The notes under the pieces are model-generated. The model saw only the letters and a list, made by a program, of their open reading frames with translations. It had not been told where the DNA came from and ran no database searches. 64,000 bases of DNA from Iris pallida (Eukaryota > Streptophyta > Magnoliopsida > Asparagales > Iridaceae). The position numbers and the translations under genes are program-made. Position 1 is the stretch's first letter. The number at the start of each line of letters is the position of its first letter. The stretch is from assembly GCA_029216955.1 (NCBI GenBank), contig JANAVB010016199.1, positions 15,900,022 through 15,964,021 of the forward strand, read 5' to 3'. Shown here piece after piece: positions 42,373 through 51,499 of the stretch.

Positions 42373-43374
42373 TTACACATAGTATTTCTTCAGGAACTTA
42401 ACGTTGATAGGCATCATGAGCAAGTCACCATCAGGCTTGGTTAGCCGGTATGCACCGTTAGAATACACCGATTCTATGACGAAAGGACCTTCCCATTTAG
42501 GCTGTAATTTCTCTTTAGTTTTGTGTGTCATGACCATCAGTCTTCTCACTGCCAGGACCAGATCGCTGACTTGGAAGATCCTTTCCTTCACCTTTTTATT
42601 GAAAGCTCTAGAAAGGCGTGCTTGGTATAGCTCAATGTGCTGTTGAACTAATAAGAATTTTTCGTCTAGCGCTTCGAGCTCTTGGAGTCGCAGACGGTGG
42701 CTCTCTTCAGTAGTCAGCTCGCTGGCTAGGGCTACCCGAAGGGAAGGAATCTGGATTTCTAGGGGAAGAACTGCTTCATTCCCATAATCCAGAGAGAATG
42801 GCGTACTGCCTGTTGGAGTCCGGACCGTTGTGCGATAGGACCATAGGCATTCATCGAGCTTCTCGTTCCAATCGCGCTTGTTTAAAGAAATGAAATTCTT
42901 AAGACGTTTTATGATAGTTTTGTTGAAGGCTTCTGCTAGCCCGTTAGCCGCCGGATTGTAGACAGTAGAGGCTACGTTCTGGATTCGATTCTTGTCGCAG
43001 AACCGATAAAATACATAGCTCGCGAACTGTGGACCATTATCGTGGATGATCTTGCGAGGTAGTCCGAAATGGTAGATGATATGATGTTTGATGAAACTGA
43101 TCACGTTTGACGCCTTTACTTCGATGAGCGGTATAGATTCTGCCCATTTAGAGAAGTAATCGGTTATAACTAGGATAAACCGATGTCCTTTGGAGGATGG
43201 CGAGCTGATTGGTCCTATGACGTCCATAACCCAGTCTTCAAACAGCCAAGATACTGCCGTTGGGTGTAGAAACTCTGAAGGTTGATGAATGAAATCGACG
43301 TGAAACTGGCAAGCTCTACACTTCTTTGCATATTCAGTAGCATCCGCTATCATTGTGGGCCAGTAATAACCCAT
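42373..43374 (-). pseudogene. Integrase of Tat element II (long open frame)
   Basis: A 333-residue frame runs from MGYYWPTMIADATEYAKKCR to PINVKFLKKYYV. Zinc site: CRACQFHVDFIHQPS. Core: FEDWVMDVIGPISSPSSKGH (first Asp), KIIHDNGPQFASYVFYRFCD (second Asp), NPAANGLAEAFNKTIIKRLK (Glu). C-terminal fold: KTKEKLQPKWEGPFVIESVY and YRLTKPDGDLLMMP. All three catalytic residues are present. The upstream frame is separated only by one TGA at 43375-43377 (YLK-stop-MGYYW), which fits a CGA to TGA change. There is no chromodomain, as expected for Tat. Confidence 0.92.
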
Positions 43375-43971
43375 TCATTTGAGGTAATCTTGTAATTTGG
43401 GGCCTAGTTGATGTACTCTACAAACTCCATTGTGAGCCTCTCGGAGTACATGTTTGGCTTCTGTGTCTGATAAGCATCGTAACAGTAGCCCGTCATAAGA
43501 GCGTCGGTACAGCCTCTTGGTAGCTGTGTCGTAGTAAAATCTGAGGGATCGCCATTGGATGGATACTGCTTCCTTCGGATCCTCGGGGAGGATTCCATAG
43601 AAAGTATAGTCTATGAAGGGAAATCTCCAGTCTTTGACATCGACATTTGTTTTTGCTGCGTAACTGTGATGAATATGTAAGGCATTTTTCATACAGAATA
43701 GTTCTCGACCAGACACTATGATCGACTACTGAGTATTGGTAGGAACGGTCAAGGAAACAGCGAGACCGGCTACAGTATCTGCTTCTATATTCTGTAGTCG
43801 AGGCACGTGCTCGATGAAGAATCAAACGAAAGTAGACGCCAGCTCGATTGTTGCTATGTGGTAGAGAATGAGATCTTCATAGCGAACTTCATAATCCCCT
43901 CGGACTTGACTAGCTATGAGCTTGGAATCGCCATAAGCCTCTAGATAATCAACTCCCTGTTGCTTCGCCAG
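43375..43971 (-). pseudogene. Archaeal-type RNase H end and linker of Tat II
   Basis: The frame 43375-43716 carries DVKDWRFPFIDYTFYGILPE and RSYDGLLLRCLSDTEAKHVL, REAHNGVCRVHQLGPKLQ, the linker to the integrase zinc finger. Upstream broken frames hold the end of the second RNase H: YLEAYGDSKLIASQVRGDYE and EHVPRLQNIEADTVAGLAVS near 43770-43950. Stops lie at about 43730 and 43827. Confidence 0.82.
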
Positions 43972-44683
43972 TTACAGGCCGATTAATAGGGCATTATACT
44001 CGGCCACGTTGTTGTTGCATGGTTCCACGAGAGAATATGCACGGTGTATAACCAGATGTTTAGGTGACACGAGTACGACACCTACTCCACCCATGATATT
44101 TCTTGTAGTTCCTATTCTTGATGCGCCGTCAAAGAACATTCGCCAAATGGGGATTTCTTTAGTTGCAGTGTTAGACTCCACCACTTCGTCGGGGATTTCG
44201 TCGTAGAGTTTGGACGATTCCGACACTGGATGAGCTACTATGAAATTAGCTAATGCTTGGCCTTTTACTGCCTTCTGAGGAACGAAGATCATATCGTACG
44301 GAGTCAACAGCATTACCCATGTAGCTAAACAGGAATTAAGAGAGCCCGGTTTAGTCATGAGTATTCTGAGAGGGTTGACTTTAGATATAATATGGATAGT
44401 CTGCCCAGACACATAGTGGCGTGTCTTCTGGATGGCAAATACTAGTACAAGGTATTCCTTCTTCACCGGTGTGTATCTGTGCTCGGCACCCACCGTTGTG
44501 CAGCTGAGGTAGTAGATTGCCTGTTATGGCCGCCTTGTTCTTCTAAGATAGGAGGGCACCAAGGGAATGATCCATAGCGCGAACATATAGTAAGAAGGGC
44601 TTCCCTATTATTGGAGCTACCAATACTGGAGGGCTTGTAAGATATGCTTTGATGTCGTCGAATGCGCGTTGACATTGTTCAGT
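43972..44683 (-). pseudogene. RT-type RNase H and start of archaeal-type RNase H, Tat II
   Basis: The 173-residue frame 43972-44493 has EYLVLVFAIQKTRHYVSGQT (end of the first RNase H) and NPLRILMTKPGSLNSCLATW, then IWRMFFDGASRIGTTRNIMG (first Asp of the second RNase H) and PCNNNVAEYNALLIGL before a stop. The first part up to 44683 is frame-shifted (ALRYMDHSLGALL-like text near 44540-44600). Confidence 0.85.
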
Positions 44684-45560
44684 CTAGAAGAAAGATATGC
44701 CTTTCTTCATGAGCTGAGTGAATGGTTGACACCTTTCAGAGAGGTTCGAAATGAATCGTTTGATGTATGTTAGCCTTCCTTGTAGTCCGCATAGCTCTTT
44801 GAGGTTTTTTGGAAGATGCATGTCGAGAATAGCCTTCACTTTCTCCGGGTCCAGATGTATACCCTTTGAAGTGATGACGAAACCAAGGAACTTGCCGCTG
44901 GAGACTCCCAGAAAAGACATGGTTGGATTCATCTTGAGTTGGTGTGCACGTATTAGTTCGAACACCGTTCTCAAGTCTTGGAGGTGGTTGCCCTTGAGAC
45001 GACTTTTAACTGCGATATCGTCTATGTAGCACTCCACAGTTTTACGCAAATGATCACAAAAAGTTGTGTTCATGGCTTACTGGTAAGGTGCTCCTGTATT
45101 CTTAAATCCGAAGGGCAGCACCGTATAGTAGTATACCTCCAACGGCGTTCGAAAAGATGTGTGCTTCTCGTCGTCGAGGAACATCTTGATCTGGTTGTAG
45201 CCTGAGAACCCATCCATGAAGGACATCCGCTCGAAGCCGCAAGTATTATCGATCATTACGTCAGTGATCGGTAGAGGGAACTCGTCTTTCGGGCATACAA
45301 AGTTCAAATCACGGTAGTCGATACAGACTCAAATTTTACCTTTTTTTTATGACTGTAACGATATTGGTAACCCAGTCTGGGTGTTGTTCCTCGCGAATGA
45401 ATCCACTGGCAATGAGCTTCTTGACTTCATTCTCGATGGCTTCCATGACGTCTGGTCGGAATCGTCGTTGTTGCTGCTTCACTGGCTTAGCTTTAGACGA
45501 AATGTTCAGGCGGTGCATGGTGACTTTAGGGTCCAAGCCTGGCATGTATTTATAGCTCCA
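44684..45560 (-). pseudogene. Reverse transcriptase of Tat element II
   Basis: Three minus-strand frames: MPGLDPKVTMHRLNISSKAK with QQQRRFRPDVMEAIENEVKK (45336-45545); NFVCPKDEFPLPITDVMIDN with ERMSFMDGFSGYNQIKMFLD and YYYTVLPFGFKNTGAPYQ (45077-45307); and RKTVECYIDDIAVKSRLKGN with GKFLGFVITSKGIHLDPEKV (44684-45073). The YIDD catalytic box is intact near 45005-45020. Breaks at about 45335 (a poly-T tract gives a frameshift after VIKKR) and at 45076 (a stop after APYQ) inactivate it. Confidence 0.92.
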
Positions 45561-46601
45561 TGAGAAGACGTTAATGTATTCTCTTATAAGCGTATAAGAG
45601 ATTGGCGTTCATCGCCAGATAGGCTTTTGCTGATGATGATTAGTTTGAAGGATGCTTCATCTCCTAGATTGACTTGGATGACTTCATCTTCGGTAGGTGG
45701 TTCCCGTTGTTCGAAGTGCAGCTACCACCTGGTGTCCATCTTTTGATCCTATTGTTCAAGTTTGATTGATTGGACATCGTCTGTAATTTGGTCGGCAGAA
45801 ACTATGTTGGCGGACAGAGTTGCTTTGAACATGTCACCGATGCTGGAGTCTGAGTCCCAGAGGGAGGAGTCAGAAGAATAAGAACAACGATCTGCTTCAT
45901 CATCTGATCTTTCGGGAGTTGTTGGAGAAGAGACATAGCCCAAACCAATGCCGCTTCGTTGATAGTAGTTCTCAGGTTTGCCGGAGGAAGCAAAGTATCA
46001 TATTGGCAACGGTCATCCTCGGCCGTAATTTAGCCCTTTGTCGCTTTTGATGTCATATCCCATATTCTGGATGATATTCTTGGCCTGCCAACTATACCGG
46101 AAAAGTTGCATTTTCCCAGAGTAATAGTCAGCTTCTGTGTTGTGCTTGGGAGAAGTAGAGTCTGGAACGAACTTTCTCTCGCCAATTATACGATCGAAGA
46201 TGATTAGCTCTTCATCTTTCTTTCTGGCTGGAATGATGAAGTAGAGGATATCTTCAGGGTAAACATTTCCTGCAGGTGAGGTGTTGTGACCGACATGCAG
46301 AGGTGTGGTCCTATGTCGTTCTCTAGGGCGTATATCGTATCTATGTAGTGGTTTACAGATTGATAGACATCGGAGTAATTCAAAGATAAACCTTTACTAA
46401 GGAAATACGCAAGTTCTTCTTCAGGGATAACGTCATCCGCTGAAGGTACATTATTATGATTATTGATATACTCATTGAGAGGATCATCATCTGGAAGAGG
46501 AGCCACAGTCTTGGCCGAGTTCACCACGTAGGGTAATTCTTCAGGATTGGTAGGACGGGCATCAGTAGGTTCCTTCCTGGGTGTAATGCTGAGAGTGATG
46601 G
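45561..46601 (-). pseudogene. PR-RT linker of Tat element II
   Basis: Minus-strand text includes PLPDDDPLNEYINNHNNVPS and ADDVIPEEELAYFLSKGLSL (46204-46527), then IIQNMGYDIKSDKGLNYGRG near 46020-46090, a G-patch-like motif, then GLGYVSSPTTPERSDDEADR (45880-45943) and an acidic Ser-rich end. It is colinear with 33760-34806 in Tat I but broken. Confidence 0.75.
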
Positions 46602-47267
46602 TCAGTAGCTTGACCTTGTCAGGGTTCTTCTTTTTACCCAGATTGTGAGAGGCTTAAGAGTACTTTTTGGAGTCGTACGTCCTTTAACTCGGATAATCAG
46701 GGGACCATCATTGGAGGATGGACTTGCTTCAGCTTCATTATCAGCTTCATTGCCGTCATCCTTGGGGGGGTGAGACTGGTAAAGTACTGAATCTCTATAG
46801 TAAGCTTCGATGCCCTTGAAAGGATCGACATCGGCAAACTCCGTCTTTACGACATCGTCGCTGTTGACGTACTTAAAGCACTGGTGAAGTGTGGAAAGAA
46901 TGATCATGTTCTCGTATATCTATGGACGTCCCAACAAGATGTTGTAGGATACATTAGCATCGATCACATAGCAGGAAACCTCCGTTCGGAGATTACCGAT
47001 CTGGCATTTACGACGGATCTTGCCCAGCGGACGGCTTCGACCAGCATTGAAAGCTATGATAGTTGTGTTGTTTGCGGATAGCTTGTGCACAGGGATTCCC
47101 AGAATTTGAAGCAAACTTCTAGGAATGATATTGAAGGAGGATCCTGGATCGATGTACATGCGGTCCGCCTTGATCGCCCCGATATATCCTGTATAGTACA
47201 GGGGTTTATCATGACGATTATTTTTTATTAGCATGTGCTTCTGTGAGAAGGTGATATTGGGCACCAC
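46602..47267 (-). pseudogene. Protease of Tat element II
   Basis: The frame 46920-47267 reads PLYYTGYIGAIKADRMYIDP, then GSSFNIIPRSLLQILGIPVH, then NAGRSRPLGKIRRKCQIGNL and VIDANVSYNILLGRP. D-P-G-S-S is the active site and YNILLGRP the second conserved strand. After one stop it continues STLHQCFKYVNSDDVVKTEF and DVDPFKGIEAYYRDSVLY, then KDDGNEADNEAEASPSS (46602-46907). It is among the best-preserved domains of the element. Confidence 0.87.
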
Positions 47268-47392
47268 TCTATGGTACTATGGCAGTGGGGACAAGAGACA
47301 GGATCTTCAGCAGGGTCTTTGACTTCAGCGAGGTAAGAGTCGGCATGTAGTAATGCCTCACTTAAGGCCTTCCATATTTTTTTAGAGAGTCG

Positions 47393-49175
47393 TTATAGAT
47401 TGAACAGAGACAACCTGGCAGGTGTATTGGCTAGTTGAGCCAGTATGTCAAAGTTGTAGGACCGATCCATGCCTTCGGGAGCTGGCGCCTTTAGAGATTT
47501 GTCAAACCGTATCTCCTTCTGCTTGGATTTGTCCGTGGTTTGAGGCTTGGATGGGCCGACTTCTGAGCTTGTGAGGGAGCAGGATCTTGAGGAGGTACTA
47601 CTTCTTCTTGTGCGGGATCGTACGTTCAAAGATAAGTCTTCCCCGATCGCGTCTCGCCAGATAGAACCTCGTAGATGGGGGAGGATACCATATGGCATGG
47701 CCTGAATTTCTTGCCCTTTCTTGCTTTGGGAGGTGCTACCCCCTGCGTCATTTCTTGGACATGGTTCAGGTGGACCCACATGATCTCACCATGTTCCGTT
47801 GTGAGTCAAGTTGCGAGCTGGTGGTAGGTTGACGACTTCCATCATCGCCTTGGGGATCGGGACCACGCCGTCTTGGACTTCTATAGAAGAAAAGTTGCCA
47901 AACTGAAGAGAGATCATGTTAGCAGATACGACCTTGTCTTCAGCTTCGAGGTTGATCACTTGGCTGTCGATAAGCTGTTGTATCTTCTTCTTCAGGACGA
48001 TGCAGTACTTGGTGGAGTGATGCACATACTGATGATAGAGACAGTACTTGGGATAATTGAGTTGGCTCGCCTCTGCAGGACGTCGTGGTGGGGGCAATGT
48101 CAGCTTATTACCCTTCGTCAATGTGTGGAAGATGGTAATGACATCGTCTTCGTCGAAGGAGAAGGTCTTCTTAGGCTTGTCGGAGGCATCCTGAGAATTG
48201 GAAGCTCCTTTGGATGTGTCGAATTTCAGGACTTCTTTCCCTTTACCCCCACGAACATAGATAGTTTGGGGATGCTTGCCCTTGTCTTCGGATTTAGGTA
48301 TTTTCAACCCCAGTAGTTCCAAGTTAGGAACGTCGTTTTCAGCAACATCAGCGGCCCCAATGAAAGCGGGCCATCTATCATACTTATGAGTACCCAGACA
48401 AAACTTTACTGTAGGAAGGAAGTTATGTTGACAAGTATCCATAAGTTCTGAGTCTGGTATGCCGAAGTGCATCTTCAGTGCTAGCTGCCTGAAGCGTTCG
48501 ATGAAGGCGATGACAGACTCAGTCCTCCTTTGCTTGGTCTCATTGAGTGTGGATATGCTAACATGCATGCCGCTCTCGTAAAACCTATTGAGGAACAACC
48601 TCTCCAAGTCTTTGAATAAATTGATACATCCGTCAGGCAGACTACAGAACCATTCGAAGGCTACCCCCTGCAAGGTTCTAATAAATAGCTTCGACAGGAA
48701 CGGATCATCTCTGGGCAAGTACAGAGTCTGCGTGTTGAAGTACGTCATGTGCTGATGAGGAGAAGTCAACCCGTCAAATGTGTTCAGTGTCAGCGGCTTG
48801 TAGTTAGGAGGGCAAGTAGCGTTCTTCCACTCAGAGGGATACGGTTGAGATATCCCCATCTTTTGAAGCTCATCTTTGTGCCAGATGGTGTCGAGGCAAG
48901 CGACCAAGGAATCAATTACATCCTGTTAATTGAGCAGGTGTTGGGAAACGGCTGCTGAACGGTTGTTAGGCGTTGTTGGCGAAGGACCACCCCCGGTATT
49001 CGCAAGATTTGGAGGAGGTGCAACGGAATGATACTCCTTTTGTAGTGAAGGCGGATTGTTGCTGTGAGCCAGACTAGCGTGGGCCGAGACATTTTGCTGA
49101 GGTGGAGGAACAGCCCCAGCAGCTTCCATGATGCTGGTAAGTATATCAGAGATCTTGGCGAATACTGTTTCAAGA
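47393..49175 (-). pseudogene. gag of Tat element II
   Basis: A 373-residue frame (47786-48907) contains TFDGLTSPHQHMTYFNTQTL, RTLQGVAFEWFCSLPDGCIN, LFKDLERLFLNRFYESGMHV and VIAFIERFRQLALKMHFGIP, the retrotransposon gag core. Then come KPKKTFSFDEDDVITIFHTL and YCLYHQYVHHSTKYC, a CX2HX4HX4C knuckle variant. The same frame continues upstream through one TAA to a Pro-rich N-terminus (MEAAGAVPPPQQNVSAHASL, from 49129). A frame change near 47780 leads to the C-terminal part (47393-47779). Confidence 0.88.
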
Positions 49176-49179
49176 CCCT

Positions 49180-49968
49180 CTAGCCGTTGCTAGTCTGATC
49201 ACTGGCTGCTTCAGGTTTTTCTCTGTCCGTCATGTATGTAGATAGCATACGAGGATGAACAGAGGAAGCAGTACAACTGGTGCTGATACTGTCTGTCTCC
49301 GAATGGATAAGTCCTTCATCTTCAGGTAGAGGAGGTAGATAGTCGCCATCAGATTCGGAGGGATCATCGTCCTCTGGAAGGCTACCCCCAGTGTGGGGGT
49401 CATCTGCTTCTGATTCTGAAAGAATGCTACCCCCGGCTTGGGAATCTTCATTGTCCATACGGAATCTTGCCTTTGATCTACTGCCCATATAGACTCCTTC
49501 GGATATGACAGCCAGTTGGCTATCTTTTGCTAGACTTCTCCTTCTTCTTCTCGCGGAGCTATGAGAGAAAGTTAGGTTCGTAGTCCACCGTATTTGATTG
49601 GGGCTTCCGTAAGGGGGACCCCATGAAGCCATGTTGGATGAAACACATAGTGGCTTTTCGTCGTCAGAGAAGTACAGCCGTTGAAATACGGACTTTCTCT
49701 GAGGCACTCTTGTTGCTTTGGAGCAACAACAGTTGATAATAATACTGGTGCACGGAAGTGCACTATGAATTGTTATGTTCTCCCTCGCTTTACGCTTATG
49801 ATTTATCATGTCGTGCAAGTCAGCGGAAGGGAGTTTTGCCTTACAACCCATGTTGCATGCATCGCCGAGCTTTGCATACGGGTTCGTAAGGAGAGTAGGC
49901 GCATCCAGACTTAGTTCATGTGCAGGGGCAACCCCCACACCTAAGTTCTGTGATGTCCTTGAAGACAA
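49180..49968 (-). pseudogene. Leader ORF upstream of gag in Tat II
   Basis: A 262-residue open frame lies between LTR and gag. It has ADLHDMINHKRKARENITIH, ALPCTSIIINCCCSKATRVP, QRKSVFQRLYFSDDEKPL, then SHSSARRRRRSLAKDSQLAV, and ends in an acidic/Ser stretch (ESEADDPHTGGSLPEDDDPS, ESDGDYLPPLPEDEGLIHSE). The HKR...INCCC...SVFQR block is repeated in the fragments at 53990-54160 and 28795-28950. Ogre/Tat elements are known to carry an extra ORF before gag; I know no function for it. Confidence 0.6.
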
Positions 49969-49989
49969 CCCCGTGCTATACGCGTTGGG

Positions 49990-50230
49990 GCCGGTCTTTT
50001 TATTGTGGGCGCGTAGGCCTTAGAGACTGGCCTTGGGCACATGCTCCTTGACAGCATGTCTGAGCCTCCTTGATGTGAGCGCTTAGTATGGATCCAGAAG
50101 CCTGGGCGTATAGCCTTGGGCGCATGGCTTTGAAAGCCCAGCCTGCTGAAGACAGAAGTGTTCTGGTTGGCACTATGCGCCCAAACACTCCCTTGGGCGC
50201 ATGGCCTTGGGCGCATGCCTGGTGGAGCAG
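49990..50230. repeat. GGCGCATRG word cluster in the Tat II leader
   Basis: GGGCGCGTAGG (50007), GGGCGTATAG (50103), GGGCGCATGG (50118), ATGCGCCCA (50174), GGGCGCATGG (50196) and GGGCGCATGC (50208) fall within 220 bases. The same word dominates the LTR U3 and the antisense gene promoter and intron. Small frames crossing it are not credible. Confidence 0.65.
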
Positions 50231-50452
50231 CGCTGTTTTTTTCCAGTTTAGCTTTCTTTATTTGTGAGCCTCGCCGGGTTCGGCCAGAGTGTCGAACACC
50301 CTGATTCTTGGCATCGTAGTGTTTTCCTTTGCCAAGTCTTGGGCGTTAAACACCCTGTTTTGGTTGTGCAGGGAAGAATTCACTGGGCTAGTAGAGCCCG
50401 AAACGGTGTGAGCCTTCTCCATTTGGGGAACTTCTGTGGCAGAGTCATGCGC

Positions 50453-50696
50453 CTATGTGACAGAGTCCTCCAGCTGTATATCTGCTATGACACTAGCAAG
50501 ATATGCACAGCGAGCCTTCGGAAGCCAAGTCTTGCGAGACTTGTTTGGCTTCACTGATTTTGAGGGAGTAGATCCATTCCTTGAGAGCATCTCTTCGAAC
50601 GCCTGCTGATCGAACTTTACGATTAGCATCTTCTGAATACTCCCCACTTTGTCGGTATCGGATTGCGTCACCACCTTTTCGTCAGAGGAAATGGTA
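50453..50696 (-). pseudogene. Short ORF directly after the Tat II primer-binding site
   Basis: A 73-residue minus-strand frame starts MVTQSDTDKVGSIQKMLIVK and contains RNGSTPSKSVKPNKSRKTWL and ARCAYLASVIADIQLEDS. It starts 22 bases after the primer-binding site. It may be the beginning of the leader ORF product, with 49990-50450 lost to stops or spliced. I do not recognise it. Confidence 0.4.
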
Positions 50697-50716
50697 GTCC
50701 CCCAGCAGAGTCATCA
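50697..50716 (-). promoter_or_regulatory. Primer-binding site of Tat element II
   Basis: On the minus strand TGATGACTCTGCTGGGGGAC begins four bases after the LTR end (GTCCACA-AAAA). It resembles the TGGCGACTCTGCTGGGGA site that follows 5' LTRs in many Tat/Ogre elements (from memory; usually assigned to tRNA-Arg). Two or three mismatches are present. Confidence 0.6.
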
Positions 50717-50720
50717 TTTT

Positions 50721-51499
50721 TGTGGACACACACAAAAAAGAAGAAGAAAATGTTATCTTTTCTTTTATTGGCGCAAGGCCCCACAAATCAAGTACGCCTG
50801 AGAGATCCTGCGCTGAGGATCCCCGAGCACAAAAAAAATTCTAGAGAATGGGACGATGGAGATCGAGCGGCAGTTGCTCCTTTACTCTGTTGACACTCTG
50901 ATTACAAAAGTGGAAAAAAACTTAAGAAAATTGCTAACTCTTGGCTCACTGGCAAGAAGTGCAGCAATTTTGCTCTTGAAAATGCTCTCCGTTTTGTATT
51001 TTGAAGAGGGATGAGGCCGCCATTTTATAGTCGTTCTCGAGCTGGAATGATGTTATGCACCCACATAAGGAAACACACTGTTTCTTATGTGGACGCATAG
51101 ACATGCTTTGGGCGCATAGGATGTAGGCGCATACAGGCTGCGAGATCGTAGGTTGGTCGTGGTGTTGACGTGGCCGCATGCTTCGGTGCACGACTGCTCG
51201 TAGAGACTGAAGTGGCCATGCGCTTCGGTGCACATTTTGATCGTGACTTTGACTGAGTCAGGCTTGGGTGCATAGCCATGTCTCAGGCTATGCGCCCTCC
51301 TTTCGGGGGAGCTAGTCTTGGACGCATGGAGCTACACTTGACTGGGCGCATGGAGCTACACTTGACTGGGCGCATGGGCTTCACTGAGTGGGCGCATGGA
51401 GCTACACTGACTGGGCGTATGGAGCTACACTGACTTGGGCGCATGGAGTTACACTGGCTTGGGCGTATGGAGCTATATTTGCTGAATTTTTTTAATACA
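50721..51499 (-). mobile_element. 5' LTR of Tat element II
   Basis: On the minus strand it starts near 51499 (TGTATTAAAAAAATTCAGC), carries the GGGCGCATGGAGCTACACTG array (51305-51480) and GACTATAAAATGGCGGCC (TATA near 51028), and ends GTGTGTGTCCACA at 50721. It is the partner of 38423-39206. The outermost 15-25 bases differ between the two copies, so this end has been rearranged. Confidence 0.88.

Larger units (their letters stand above)
38423..51499 (-). mobile_element. Tat/Ogre-like Ty3/gypsy element II, nearly complete (13.1 kb)
   Basis: Two matching LTRs (38423-39206 and 50721-51499) flank a minus-strand interior. It holds a leader ORF, gag, PR, linker, RT, RNase H, archaeal-type RNase H and integrase, then a 3' region with tandem repeats and a plus-strand gene. 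A direct repeat flanks it: CATCTATAAAAGTTTC at 38407-38422 and CATCTATAGTTTC at 51498-51510, with GTTTC abutting the left end. The right LTR terminus is irregular, so its exact end may be off by about 12 bp. It sits in a plus-strand LTR. Internal stops show that it is not autonomous now. Confidence 0.9.
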
